A stretch of 13,995 nucleotides of DNA from Halomonas sp. (GCA_007135745.1 SLIH01000372.1:1-13995), one strand, 5' to 3'; positions 1 to 6,703 are shown, numbered from the stretch's first letter. Notes: generated from the sequence alone by a model not told the origin. Translations and numbers: made by a program.

Positions 1-8
1 ATTCGGTC

Positions 9-49
9 GCGCCCGGGAGTGACCAGTTCACTCCCGGGCGCTGCGTTTT
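9..49 (+). terminator. Strong hairpin terminator at window start
   Basis: A perfect 14-bp inverted repeat has arms at 9-22 and 28-41 (GCGCCCGGGAGTGA and its complement) around a 5-nt loop. On the plus strand it is followed by TGCG and a run of four T at 46-49. It lies just beyond the stop codon (61-63) of the minus-strand SH3 gene. The plus-strand T run suggests it ends a gene entering from the left of the window. The stem could also stop the minus-strand transcript, but any T run on that side lies outside the window. Confidence 0.75.
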
Positions 50-60
50 CGCCGCTCAGG

Positions 61-771
61 TCAGGCCCAGGTATCCGATTTACGACTGGGCTTCAGGAGT
101 GGAAAAATCACGGCAATCAGAATGCCGGCGATGACCAGACCGCCTCCCAGAAGCATGAAATCGGAATCGCGACGGTCCTTCAGGCGTTGATTCTCGGTGG
201 TCAGCAGCTCAACTTCCCGTTGAAGTTCCTGCTTTGTCTCACGCATCTCGGTGTTGCGTCGCTCCAGATTGATTGCATCATCCGAGATTGAGAGCACATG
301 CTCAAGTTCCTCGCTCACCTCTGCAAGCTCCTGCTCCAGGGCCTGCCGGGTACTGTCGACCTGATCAAGCTCCTGGCGCGCCTCGCTGAGCTCCGATTCC
401 CGGTTGGCCAGCTGCTGACGAACCTGTTCCAGTTCCGCATTGGCCTGTGCGAGTCGGTCCGCCGCGATGGGCTGGGTACTCAGGTAGCGGGTCAGGATCC
501 AGCCTTCACGTTCATCGGTACCAAAACGGATTCGTGAATAGCCGGTGTCCTGATTGTGTTCGAGGACCTGGACGGGCGTACCACTGCGAAGACCCTGATG
601 GATTATGCGGTATTGATTGCCCTGCCCGGCGCGCACGGGCGCGAACATGGTGTCATCGATAAACATCTGTTGTTCGCCGGCGGGTACGCCGGGACTCTGT
701 GCCAGAGCTGTCAGGGGCATCAGGCACAGGCAAAGGATCAATACCGGAGTACGGAGGAGTACGGTTTGCAC
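61..771 (-). CDS. SH3b domain / coiled-coil / membrane-anchored protein (TIGR04211, YgiM-like)
   Basis: This is a 236-residue envelope protein with the layout of E. coli YgiM. A signal peptide (about 1-24, ending ALA before Q) is followed by a bacterial SH3 domain (about 36-100, with APVRAGQGNQYRII and GWILTRYLST). A long charged coiled coil (about 103-202) leads to a membrane helix (about 205-226) and a short basic tail (KPSRKSDTWA). The coil and SH3 domain should face the periplasm. SH3b domains often bind peptidoglycan or protein partners, but the family's exact role is unsettled. The start is GTG at 769-771, chosen because an AGGA Shine-Dalgarno (780-783) lies 8 nt upstream and the next in-frame ATG would remove most of the signal peptide. 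It lies 87 nt downstream of yciI on the same strand. Family assignment is firm; function is not known to me. Confidence 0.88.
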   Translation of the reverse strand: MQTVLLRTPVLILCLCLMPLTALAQSPGVPAGEQQMFIDDTMFAPVRAGQGNQYRIIHQGLRSGTPVQVLEHNQDTGYSRIRFGTDEREGWILTRYLSTQPIAADRLAQANAELEQVRQQLANRESELSEARQELDQVDSTRQALEQELAEVSEELEHVLSISDDAINLERRNTEMRETKQELQREVELLTTENQRLKDRRDSDFMLLGGGLVIAGILIAVIFPLLKPSRKSDTWA

Positions 772-858
772 AGTTCGTTTCCTGTCTTCTGGTTAGGTGT
801 TTGTCAAAGTATGCAAAAAACGGATTCTGACACAGGCCATAACGAATGCCTACTGGCG

Positions 859-1158
859 TCAGGGAAGAACCGGCTTGTATGGGCGAACGTCAACGGATTC
901 GTAGACACCCGCGCTCACATAGGGGTCCGTTTCCGCCCACTCCTGCGCCTTTTCCAATGAAGCAAACTCTGCGATCACCAGGCTCCCGGTAAATCCAGCG
1001 TCTCCGGGGTCATTGGTATCGAGCGCGGGGAAAGGCCCTGCAACCAGCAACCGCCCCTCATCCCGGAGCTTTTCCAGGCGTGCCAGGTGATCAGGGCGAG
1101 CTTTCTTGCGCAGGGGAAGGCTGTTCGTAACATCCTTGCTGATGATGGCGTAATACAT
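859..1158 (-). CDS. yciI: YciI family protein
   Basis: This 99-residue protein matches YciI along its whole length, with the usual size of about 95-100 residues. It has the ferredoxin-like YciI fold signature: [11 protein letters not shown] near residues 21-31, [13 protein letters not shown] at 36-47, [11 protein letters not shown] at 55-65 and ADPYV-like [11 protein letters not shown] at 77-87. The conserved His24 and Asp78 form the putative active-site pair of the family. No physiological reaction is established for YciI, so none is assigned. The ATG is supported by AGGAG at 1165-1169 with 6-nt spacing. It is divergent from the PHP-domain gene, with 128 bp between start codons. In E. coli yciI and yciV also lie in the same chromosomal region, as I recall. 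Confidence 0.9.
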   Translation of the reverse strand: MYYAIISKDVTNSLPLRKKARPDHLARLEKLRDEGRLLVAGPFPALDTNDPGDAGFTGSLVIAEFASLEKAQEWAETDPYVSAGVYESVDVRPYKPVLP

Positions 1159-1286
1159 TGCTGACTCCTGTATGGATGGCGAGTCCTTTCTGTTTCAAGT
1201 ATTGTGCGCCTCATGCGGCGATCAGGTGCAGCATGATAGCGCTCAGAGCCGCAGGATGAAACGTTGGCAAGAGTTGAGCCCAGCAA

Positions 1287-2165
1287 ATGCAGATTAAGGA
1301 TTCGCAACCTGTTTCCCGGGTTGACTTTCATTGTCACAGTACAGCGTCCGATGGGTTGCTTACCCCCTCGGAACTGGTTGCCCGGGCGGAGGGTGAGGGC
1401 GTCACCGCGTTGGCGTTGACAGACCACGACACTATGGCTGGACTTGCCGAGGCCCGTGAGGCTGCGTCCGGGCATGGGCTGGTGTTCATCAACGGTATAG
1501 AGCTGTCGTGTCTTTGGCGTAATCGCACCATCCATGTGGTTGGGTTGGATTTTGATGCCAGTCACCCCGGTATGATCGAAGCCATTAACTCCCAGGAGCA
1601 GGTCCGTCATGAACGGGCGCGCACCATTGATGAAAAGCTTTCCCGGGCGGGGCTTCCTCCGCTGCTTGACGACGCCAGGGCGCTCGCCAAAGGTGTTCCC
1701 GGCCGCCCTCATTTTGCCCGCGCCATGCTGGATCGTGGATTGGTCTCTGGAATCGATATGGCCTTTCGACGTTACCTTGGCGATGGCCGAAAGGGTGACG
1801 TCAAGGCCTGCTGGCCTGCGCTGGAGACGGTGACCGGTTGGATTACTGCAGCCGGTGGTGTCGCGGTTCTGGCTCATCCGCGCAAATACCGGCTCACCAA
1901 TGTCAAACTGAGAAGCCTGATTGAGGACTTTCGTACCGCTGGCGGGAAAGGAATGGAAGTCGTGAGCGCCGGACAGTCTCCCGCGGATACCCGTTATCTA
2001 GGTGAGCTGGCCCTTCGCTTCGATTGCTGTGCCTCAATAGGCAGCGATTTTCACCTGCCTGGACAACCCTGGTGTGAGTTGGGCCGGCTGCCTCCGCTTT
2101 CCGGTGACCTGACGCCAGTCTGGCAACGCTTTCGCACGGTTACCCGGCAGCAGCTTGGGTTGTAG
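1287..2165 (+). CDS. rnm: PHP-domain 5'-3' exoribonuclease (RNase AM / YciV)
   Basis: This 292-residue protein matches the length of E. coli YciV (RNase AM, older name TrpH). RNase AM is a metal-dependent 5'-3' exonuclease that trims the last nucleotides from the 5' ends of 5S, 16S and 23S rRNA. PHP motifs are visible in order: FHCHSTASDG (His15, His17, Asp22), LTDHDT (Asp46, His47), GIELS (Glu72), TIHVVGLDFD (His83), GRPHFA (His142), VLAHPRKY (His197) and GSDFHLPG (Asp254, His256). All likely metal ligands are present. The ATG at 1287 has only a weak ribosome site (AAGAG about 13 nt upstream); an in-frame alternative with a better site was not seen. It ends 3 nt before the stop of the opposing UPF0149 gene. 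RNase E generates the ends that RNase AM trims, and its gene lies close by. Confidence 0.88.
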   Translation: MQIKDSQPVSRVDFHCHSTASDGLLTPSELVARAEGEGVTALALTDHDTMAGLAEAREAASGHGLVFINGIELSCLWRNRTIHVVGLDFDASHPGMIEAINSQEQVRHERARTIDEKLSRAGLPPLLDDARALAKGVPGRPHFARAMLDRGLVSGIDMAFRRYLGDGRKGDVKACWPALETVTGWITAAGGVAVLAHPRKYRLTNVKLRSLIEDFRTAGGKGMEVVSAGQSPADTRYLGELALRFDCCASIGSDFHLPGQPWCELGRLPPLSGDLTPVWQRFRTVTRQQLGL

Positions 2166-2168
2166 CGC

Positions 2169-2708
2169 TCAGGGCGCATGAAAGTGAAGGTAAAGGTCCG
2201 TCAGTGCATCCGGTATCTGCTCCGCATACTGACGCCGGCGGCGCTCATCCTTGCGTGCCTGCTGGAAAGCCTCATCGTCAAAGAGGTTGGAGAGTGCCAT
2301 AACGGGCGCCAGCAGGGCGGCCACTTCTTCAGCTGCGGTCTCAAGCCAGCGCTCTTCATGGAGTAGGAAGGCGTCGACAAAGCCGGCGCACCAGTTTTCA
2401 AGGGCATCATCCGGGTTGCCTTCATCTTCCGGTTCCGGCAGCTCCACGTCATGCCCCTGTTCCAGAGCCTGACGCAGCAGGCGTTCCAGGCGACCTGTCA
2501 CCTCTGAAAACGTCTCTGGCGCCGAATCAATCTCTTCAGGTTCCTGGCCCGTGGCAATGGCGAACAACTCTGATCCGTCGAGCGAGTCAGGCCCCACCGC
2601 GGAGGCGCACACCGCGCCGTGTACACCAAAAAAATCCAGGCCGGTCTCATCCCAGCGGGGATCAAAGAGGACCGATTCCAGTGTTTTGATCTCAGTATCA
2701 GAAAGCAT
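2169..2708 (-). CDS. UPF0149 (YecA/YgfB) family protein
   Basis: This 179-residue acidic protein shows features of the UPF0149 family: an N-terminal LDFFGVHGAVCA segment (about 24-35), a central acidic linker (PEPEDEGNPDD), the ENWCAGFVDAFLLHEERW block (about 103-120) and a C-terminal DLYLHFHAP end. It lacks the C-terminal SEC-C zinc motif of E. coli YecA. Function is not established for this subgroup; YgfB in Pseudomonas has been described as a regulator, but I do not extend that here. The ATG is supported by GGAG at 2715-2718 with 6-nt spacing. It follows rne by 50 nt with a strong hairpin between, so it may be co-transcribed with rne or insulated from it. Confidence 0.75.
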   Translation of the reverse strand: MLSDTEIKTLESVLFDPRWDETGLDFFGVHGAVCASAVGPDSLDGSELFAIATGQEPEEIDSAPETFSEVTGRLERLLRQALEQGHDVELPEPEDEGNPDDALENWCAGFVDAFLLHEERWLETAAEEVAALLAPVMALSNLFDDEAFQQARKDERRRRQYAEQIPDALTDLYLHFHAP

Positions 2709-2727
2709 GGGACGCTCCAGGCGGGAG

Positions 2728-2751
2728 CAGGGGCCGGCAGGCCGGCCCCTG
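2728..2751 (-). other. GC-rich 11-bp hairpin between rne and the UPF0149 gene
   Basis: Arms CAGGGGCCGGC (2728-2738) and GCCGGCCCCTG (2741-2751) are perfectly complementary with a 2-nt AG spacer, so the folded form is a 10-bp stem with a 4-nt loop. No T run follows on either strand, so it is not a canonical intrinsic terminator. It occupies nearly half of the 50-nt gap. Possible roles are 3'-end protection of the rne message, a Rho-assisted stop, or a processing boundary. Confidence 0.6.
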
Positions 2752-2758
2752 AACTGCT

Positions 2759-5700
2759 TCAGTGTGACGGTTCATTCTGGGATGCCTGCTGTTCCTGCCA
2801 GGCTTGCTGTCTGCGCCGGATTTCGCGCGGGTCGTTGTAGGCCCGCCCCTTGATGGGATCCAGGTGAACCTCATTGGGGCCGAGTTTCTCCGGTGCCTTG
2901 GCCGCAACGTCCGACTTCTGGTCGCCCGCCTCAGCTTTCCCACCGTCCGCTGACTCCTTTTCAGCCTTGCTGTCAGCTGTCGCAGTAGCCCTCGCCGGCT
3001 GCTTGTCTTCGGCAACCGCATCGGTCTTGGTCTCTGGCCTGGCTGCACTGCCTTTGTCAGTCTGCTCGGTCGGCTGCTCTGCTTCCGCTTCCTTGCCCGG
3101 CCGGGGGGCTTTTTTCTCAGGCTTCCGGTTGCTTTGCTCGCGCTTGGGGCTGGCCGCTTCGGCGGAGTTGTTGTCTGCCTTTGGCTGTTTCTGGTCCGCT
3201 GCAGGTGCGGCACCCTTGTCTTCGGATGCAGCCACAGGCTCCGCCTTTTTCTGTGCGTCATCTGCCGCGGCCTTTGGTGCGGGCGTTTCCCTGGCAACCT
3301 CTGTCTCCGCGGATGATTTCTCCGCTGATGGTTGTTCCTTTGAGTCGCCGGTTTCCGAGGAAGCTTGGGTTACGCTCTCATCATCGACTTTCTTTGCGCG
3401 AGCAGGTTTCTCAGGCTGGGTCGTTTTCCCCTCGTCCGTGACGGGCTGCGAGGATTGTTTTTCCGGCTCGACTGCTGCCGCCTCGCTCGCCTTCTGCCCC
3501 TGGCCTTTCTGGCCCTGCGGCTTTTCGTTCTTCAACTGTTTGCTATCCGTGGCTGCTGTACGATCCTCAGATTCCGGTTTTGCTGCCTCGGAGGCCGCCG
3601 GTGTGGGCTCAGCCGGTGTGGCTGGCTTTTCCGACTTCGGCTGTGCGGCCTTACCCTTGCTTTCGCTGCCATCGGCTGGTGAACCGTCCCGGTTTCTGGG
3701 CCGGCGAGGGCGCTGGAATTGTTCGTTGGGCTGATAGTCTCCGCCCTTGCCCTGATCGGAGGAGCGGCCTGAACCAGACGCATCCCGATTGTCGTCGCCA
3801 CCCTTGCGGCCCTGCTGGCCTGATTTGCGGCGATTGCCGCCTTTTCCGCCATCCTTGCCCTTGTTCTGCTCCTGAGCGGTGTCCTGCTTTTTCTCAGGCG
3901 CCTTGTCCTGTTTCTGCTCGGACTTCTGATCAGGCTTGCGATCCGGTTTGCGGTTGTCGCGGCTGTCGTCGCGACTCTTAGCCTGGGATTGGCCCTTGCG
4001 GCCGTCGGATGAACCACCACGGCCTTTCTGTTGGCCTCTGCCACCTCTGCGTCCGTCTCCGCCACGGTTCCGGTCTCTGTCGGAGCTTTGTTTCTGGTCC
4101 GGACGGCGTTGTTCCTGCTGACGGCCAGAGGGACTGTCGCGACGTTCACCCTGTTGGCCGGATTTCGCTTCCCGGCTCTCGTACTTCTTCACGGGCGGTG
4201 TCTCGTCGTCTTCCGGAGCAAAAATATCCCGCAGTTTGCGCGACATTCGCTCCCATAGGCCGAGTGTTTCCTCAGCAGGCTCCTGTTTCGCGGTTGTACT
4301 TGCAGCGGCAGGACGCTGTGCGGAAGGTGTGATGGCTTTAACCGCAGCCTCCTCACGTTCCGTTTCGCGGTTCATGAAGGCGTGGGCTTCGTCAGGCTGC
4401 TCCTCATCCGCGCGCGCTGCAATCTCGAAGCTGGATATACTTTCCTGTACGCCTTCGTCATCGCTGCGCAGGCGCTGAACTTCGAAGTGGGGCGTTTCCA
4501 GCGAAACCGATGGAATTACCATCACGCGGACTTTTTCCCGCTCCTCAATGGCATTGATTTCATTGCGCTTTTCATTGAGAAGAAAGGCGGCCACAGTGAC
4601 CGGGACCAGTGCCCGTACCTCGGCGGTCTTGTCCTTGGAGGCCTCCTCGTAGACGAGGCGCATGATGCTCAGTGCCAGTGACTCGATACTTCTGATGGAG
4701 CCCTGACCGTTACAGCGCGGGCATACCTCGCTGCGTGTTTCTCCCAGGGAGGGGCGCAGACGCTGGCGAGACATCTCCAGCAGCCCGAAGCGGGAGATCT
4801 TGCCCAGTTGCACCCGGGCGCGATCCAGCTCCAGGGCCTGTCGCATCCGTTGCTCCACCTCGCGCTGGTGGCGATTGGGTGACATGTCGATGAAATCAAT
4901 GACGATCAGTCCGCCAATATCCCGCAGACGAAGCTGACGGGCGATTTCGTCCGCCGCTTCCAGGTTGGTCTGCAGCGCCGTTTCTTCGATGTCTCCGCCT
5001 TTGGTTGCCCTTGAGGAGTTGATGTCGATCGACACCAAAGCCTCGGTGGGGTCAATGACGATGGAGCCCCCGGAAGGCAGGGAGACTTCGCGCTGGAAGG
5101 CCGTTTCGATCTGAGCCTCCACCTGATAGCGGCTCAGCAGCGGGATATCATCGGTATACAGCTTGATGCGGTTTTCGAACGAGGGCATCACGGCGCGCAC
5201 GAAATTGAGTACATCCTCGTACACCACCTTGGAATCGATCATTACCTCGCTGATTTCCTGGCGCAGGTAATCGCGCACCGCGCGGATGATGACATTGCTT
5301 TCCTGGTAGATGAGGAAAGGTGCTTCACGCGACTCCGCCGCCTTGGTGATGGCGTCCCAGAACTGGAGGAGGTAATCCAGGTCCCACTGCAGTTCTTCGC
5401 TTTCGCGTCCAATGCCGGCCGTCCTCACAATGACGCCCATTCCCTTGGGAACTTTGAGTCCTGACATGGCCTCTTTGAGGTGGGTTCGTTCATCCCCCTG
5501 AATGCGTCGGGAAATACCGCCTGCTCTGGGGTTGTTTGGCATCAGAACAAGATAGCGTCCCGCGAGGGTAATAAAGGTGGTCAGCGCTGCCCCTTTGTTG
5601 CCGCGCTCTTCCTTGTCCACCTGCACGATGATTTCCTGACCTTCGTTCAGGACATCCCGTATGTTGATCTTGCCTTCAATTTCAGAAGGGGATTTGCGGA

Positions 5701-5932
5701 AGTAATCCCGCGCCACTTCTTTCAGTGGCAGGAAGCCGTGACGCTCCGAGCCGTAATCGACAAAGGCGGCCTCAAGGCTTGGTTCGATGCGGGTGATGCG
5801 TCCCTTGTAGATATTGGATTTTTTCTGTTCCCGGGTGCTGGATTCGATGTCCAGATCAATCAGTTTCTGACCGTCTACCAGCGCGACACGCAACTCTTCC
5901 TCGTGAGTTGCATTAATAAGCATTCTTTTCAT
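2759..5932 (-). CDS. rne: Ribonuclease E
   Basis: This 1057-residue protein (E. coli RNase E has 1061) is the endonuclease that starts mRNA decay and processes rRNA and tRNA precursors, and it scaffolds the degradosome. The N-terminal half aligns without gaps to E. coli numbering: S1 domain at about 35-120, catalytic Asp303 ([10 protein letters not shown]) and Asp346 (VIDFIDM), and the Zn-link CPRC at 404-407. A short amphipathic stretch [14 protein letters not shown] (558-571) is a likely membrane-targeting helix. The tail is disordered: an Arg/Gly/Lys/Gln-rich basic region at about 585-745, an Ala/Glu/Lys/Pro-rich region at about 750-1015, and a conserved C-terminal block at 1018-1045 with NDPR at 1033-1036. 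The start at 5932 (MKRMLINAT) is fixed by homology; the frame stays open to a TTG at 6046, but that part is unlike RNase E. The ribosome site is poor (GGAAG, 11 nt upstream), as fits a feedback-controlled gene. A long structured leader precedes it. Confidence 0.97.
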   Translation of the reverse strand: MKRMLINATHEEELRVALVDGQKLIDLDIESSTREQKKSNIYKGRITRIEPSLEAAFVDYGSERHGFLPLKEVARDYFRKSPSEIEGKINIRDVLNEGQEIIVQVDKEERGNKGAALTTFITLAGRYLVLMPNNPRAGGISRRIQGDERTHLKEAMSGLKVPKGMGVIVRTAGIGRESEELQWDLDYLLQFWDAITKAAESREAPFLIYQESNVIIRAVRDYLRQEISEVMIDSKVVYEDVLNFVRAVMPSFENRIKLYTDDIPLLSRYQVEAQIETAFQREVSLPSGGSIVIDPTEALVSIDINSSRATKGGDIEETALQTNLEAADEIARQLRLRDIGGLIVIDFIDMSPNRHQREVEQRMRQALELDRARVQLGKISRFGLLEMSRQRLRPSLGETRSEVCPRCNGQGSIRSIESLALSIMRLVYEEASKDKTAEVRALVPVTVAAFLLNEKRNEINAIEEREKVRVMVIPSVSLETPHFEVQRLRSDDEGVQESISSFEIAARADEEQPDEAHAFMNRETEREEAAVKAITPSAQRPAAASTTAKQEPAEETLGLWERMSRKLRDIFAPEDDETPPVKKYESREAKSGQQGERRDSPSGRQQEQRRPDQKQSSDRDRNRGGDGRRGGRGQQKGRGGSSDGRKGQSQAKSRDDSRDNRKPDRKPDQKSEQKQDKAPEKKQDTAQEQNKGKDGGKGGNRRKSGQQGRKGGDDNRDASGSGRSSDQGKGGDYQPNEQFQRPRRPRNRDGSPADGSESKGKAAQPKSEKPATPAEPTPAASEAAKPESEDRTAATDSKQLKNEKPQGQKGQGQKASEAAAVEPEKQSSQPVTDEGKTTQPEKPARAKKVDDESVTQASSETGDSKEQPSAEKSSAETEVARETPAPKAAADDAQKKAEPVAASEDKGAAPAADQKQPKADNNSAEAASPKREQSNRKPEKKAPRPGKEAEAEQPTEQTDKGSAARPETKTDAVAEDKQPARATATADSKAEKESADGGKAEAGDQKSDVAAKAPEKLGPNEVHLDPIKGRAYNDPREIRRRQQAWQEQQASQNEPSH

Positions 5933-5998
5933 GGAGGCAGTGACTTCCATCGTTGGGCGACGGAAACCGGGCGGGGAGCGCGCAATGGAATGATACTG

Positions 5999-6021
5999 TC
6001 CTCCAGGAAAATGTCGGAGGA
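5999..6021 (-). promoter_or_regulatory. Leader hairpin burying a GGAGG sequence
   Basis: TCCTCC (5999-6004) and GGAGGA (6016-6021) form a 6-bp stem with an 11-nt loop. In the rne-sense RNA the 3' arm carries GGAGGA, a near-perfect anti-16S sequence, about 67 nt before the rne start and without a nearby ATG. It could act as a ribosome standby or decoy site; this is inference. Confidence 0.4.
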
Positions 6022-6053
6022 ACGCACGGAAAAAGGCAATCGACAACTGTACG

Positions 6054-6075
6054 CCACGCTGGAATTTCAGCGTGG
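6054..6075 (-). promoter_or_regulatory. Perfect 8-bp hairpin in rne leader
   Basis: Arms CCACGCTG (6054-6061) and CAGCGTGG (6068-6075) flank a 6-nt A/U-rich loop (AAAUUC in the rne-sense RNA). It lies about 120-145 nt upstream of the rne start. An A/U-rich single-stranded loop is the kind of site RNase E prefers, so this is a candidate autoregulatory element. Confidence 0.55.
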
Positions 6076-6092
6076 TCTGGTTATCTGATACT

Positions 6093-6108
6093 GGGGCTCC
6101 GTGGCCCC
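6093..6108 (-). promoter_or_regulatory. Short GC hairpin in rne leader
   Basis: In the rne-sense RNA GGGGC and GCCCC pair as a 5-bp stem around a CACGGA loop, 17 nt upstream of the 8-bp hairpin at 6054-6075. The two would form tandem stem-loops. Confidence 0.45.
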
Positions 6109-6265
6109 TCGCTGCCTTTGATCCATCCTGCGTATCATTCGCTGTTCATGGATTCATGCCTACGACAGGTCTTACGTCATATTGTTCAGCGGACGGCCCG
6201 TGCTGGCATGAGTCAATAAATCTGTTGCGGTATTCCCGCCCTGCGTTTCCGCGCGGATTTACCAC

Positions 6266-6302
6266 GTCTGTCCCGGATCCTCGTGGGTTGTCCGGAACAG
6301 AC
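6266..6302 (-). promoter_or_regulatory. 12-bp hairpin specific to the rne-sense RNA
   Basis: In the rne direction the arms GUCUGUUCCGGA and UCCGGGACAGAC pair over 12 positions, 11 Watson-Crick plus one U-G, around a 13-nt loop. Two further wobble pairs could extend the base. Read as plus-strand RNA the wobble becomes a C-A mismatch, so the uninterrupted helix exists only in the rne leader. It begins about 335 nt upstream of the rne start codon. Confidence 0.6.
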
Positions 6303-6323
6303 ACCTGTAATACCGTTCTCTTC

Positions 6324-6346
6324 GCCGCAATATTTTGGTCTGCGGC
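6324..6346 (-). promoter_or_regulatory. 6-bp GC hairpin with A-rich loop in rne leader
   Basis: GCCGCA and TGCGGC (6324-6329 and 6341-6346) form a stem around an 11-nt loop reading GACCAAAAUAU in the rne-sense RNA. The A/U-rich loop is a plausible RNase E contact or cleavage site. Confidence 0.45.
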
Positions 6347-6363
6347 AGAGCTCCGTTACCGAC

Positions 6364-6375
6364 CGGGCATGCCCG
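6364..6375. repeat. 12-bp perfect palindrome
   Basis: CGGGCATGCCCG is its own reverse complement, in the non-coding rne/rluC interval. It could be a dimeric protein-binding site or simply part of leader structure. No known operator is recognised. Confidence 0.5.
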
Positions 6376-6383
6376 AATAGTCG

Positions 6384-6413
6384 GTTTCAGTGCTGAAACG
6401 GAATGCTTTCAGC
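6384..6413 (-). promoter_or_regulatory. Mutually exclusive hairpin pair in rne leader
   Basis: Three alternating complementary segments are present: GTTTCAG (6384-6390), GCTGAAA with an extra C (6392-6399) and TTTCAGC (6407-6413). The central one can pair with either neighbour, 7 bp each way, but not both. This is the geometry of a simple RNA switch. No ligand or leader peptide is evident. Confidence 0.45.
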
Positions 6414-6456
6414 GACTCGTGTGCTGTTGTTTTCCTGATCCCCGTCCCTGGTGCCG

Positions 6457-6485
6457 TTCAAAATCCGGACGTTAACCGTTATAAT
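6457..6485 (+). promoter_or_regulatory. Candidate sigma-70 promoter for rluC operon
   Basis: TTCAAA (6457-6462) and a perfect TATAAT (6480-6485) are spaced 17 bp. The predicted start near 6492 gives a leader of about 223 nt to the rluC ATG. It would drive rluC and the overlapping HAD gene, probably also the S49 peptidase gene. Confidence 0.55.
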
Positions 6486-6520
6486 CTCAGGGCCTTGTCA
6501 GGGCACGGTCTGGCCGGGAT

Positions 6521-6593
6521 CATTCGCCGGTACGTAGTTAAGGCGAATGGTGCGCCTGTACTATCAAGGTCTCGCAACGACGGGTCGGGACCT
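6521..6593 (+). promoter_or_regulatory. Two hairpins in the rluC leader
   Basis: CATTCGCC (6521-6528) pairs with GGCGAATG (6542-6549), 8 bp with a 13-nt loop. AGGTCTCG (6567-6574) pairs with CGGGACCT (6586-6593), 8 bp including one U-G wobble in the plus-strand RNA. The second helix has an A-C mismatch if read in the rne direction, so it belongs to the rluC-sense transcript. Neither is followed by a T run. Confidence 0.45.
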
Positions 6594-6607
6594 GGAAAAC
6601 AACTGGC

Positions 6608-6637
6608 AATATAGCAGTAAACGACTACCCTCATCAA
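6608..6637 (-). promoter_or_regulatory. Candidate extended -10 promoter for rne
   Basis: On the minus strand TTGATG (6637 to 6632) and TATATT (6613 to 6608) are spaced 18 bp, and TGC directly precedes the -10, giving an extended -10 element. The predicted start is near 6601, so the rne leader would be about 669 nt. It faces the rluC promoter at 6457-6485. Confidence 0.5.
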
Positions 6638-6698
6638 CGCCTTAGGGGAGCGCTGAACAATTAAGTGCTTCCCTGGCGTGCCGCTTTCTTGCTTGTTT

Positions 6699-6703
6699 GG
6701 AGG
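6699..6703 (+). promoter_or_regulatory. Ribosome binding site deciding the rluC start
   Basis: GGAGG lies 11 nt before the ATG at 6715. It also overlaps the beginning of the longer reading frame that starts with TTG at 6697, which has no ribosome site of its own. The ATG at 6715 is therefore preferred. Confidence 0.7.

Larger units (their letters stand above)
5933..6601 (-). promoter_or_regulatory. Long structured 5' leader of rne (putative rne5-type autoregulatory UTR)
   Basis: If transcription begins at the candidate promoter at 6608-6637, the rne mRNA carries about 669 nt of leader. E. coli rne has a 361-nt leader whose stem-loops recruit RNase E to cut its own message. This region has no conserved gene but is dense in inverted repeats: 6521-6549, 6384-6413, 6364-6375, 6324-6346, 6266-6302, 6093-6108, 6054-6075 and 5999-6021. 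I infer an equivalent feedback-sensor role. I cannot confirm that it matches the Rfam rne5 model (RF00040), and a shorter leader from an internal promoter is possible. Confidence 0.6.

Noticed and set aside
802..820. TTGACA on the minus strand (807 to 802) and a T6 run (820 to 815) between yciI and the SH3 gene
   Set aside because: The TTGACA has no acceptable -10 at 16-18 bp (the sequence there is CAGGAA). The T run is not preceded by a stable stem, so neither a promoter nor a terminator can be claimed.
1169..1198. TTGAAA-18-CATACA upstream of yciI on the minus strand
   Set aside because: The predicted transcript start would fall inside or after the yciI Shine-Dalgarno sequence, and the -10 match is weak.
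975..1877. 300-codon minus-strand open frame across yciI and rnm
   Set aside because: It overlaps two well-supported genes in other frames or strands, and its translation has no domain features.
2874..3734. 286-codon plus-strand open frame opposite the rne tail
   Set aside because: It is the antisense of the low-complexity RNase E C-terminal region; its Ser/Ala/Cys/Phe-rich translation is what Glu/Lys/Ala repeats give on the other strand. No ribosome site or family match.
3880..3960. Short tandem-like repeats coding [16 protein letters not shown] in rne
   Set aside because: Low-complexity coding sequence of the disordered tail, not a DNA repeat element or CRISPR.
5933..6046. In-frame extension of RNase E to a TTG start at 6046
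   Set aside because: The 38 extra residues are not part of RNase E, and the known family start MKRMLINAT at 5932 is present. The frame being open here is probably chance within the leader.
5480..6088. 202-codon plus-strand open frame across the rne start
   Set aside because: Most of it is antisense to the catalytic RNase E sequence, and it has no recognisable protein signature.
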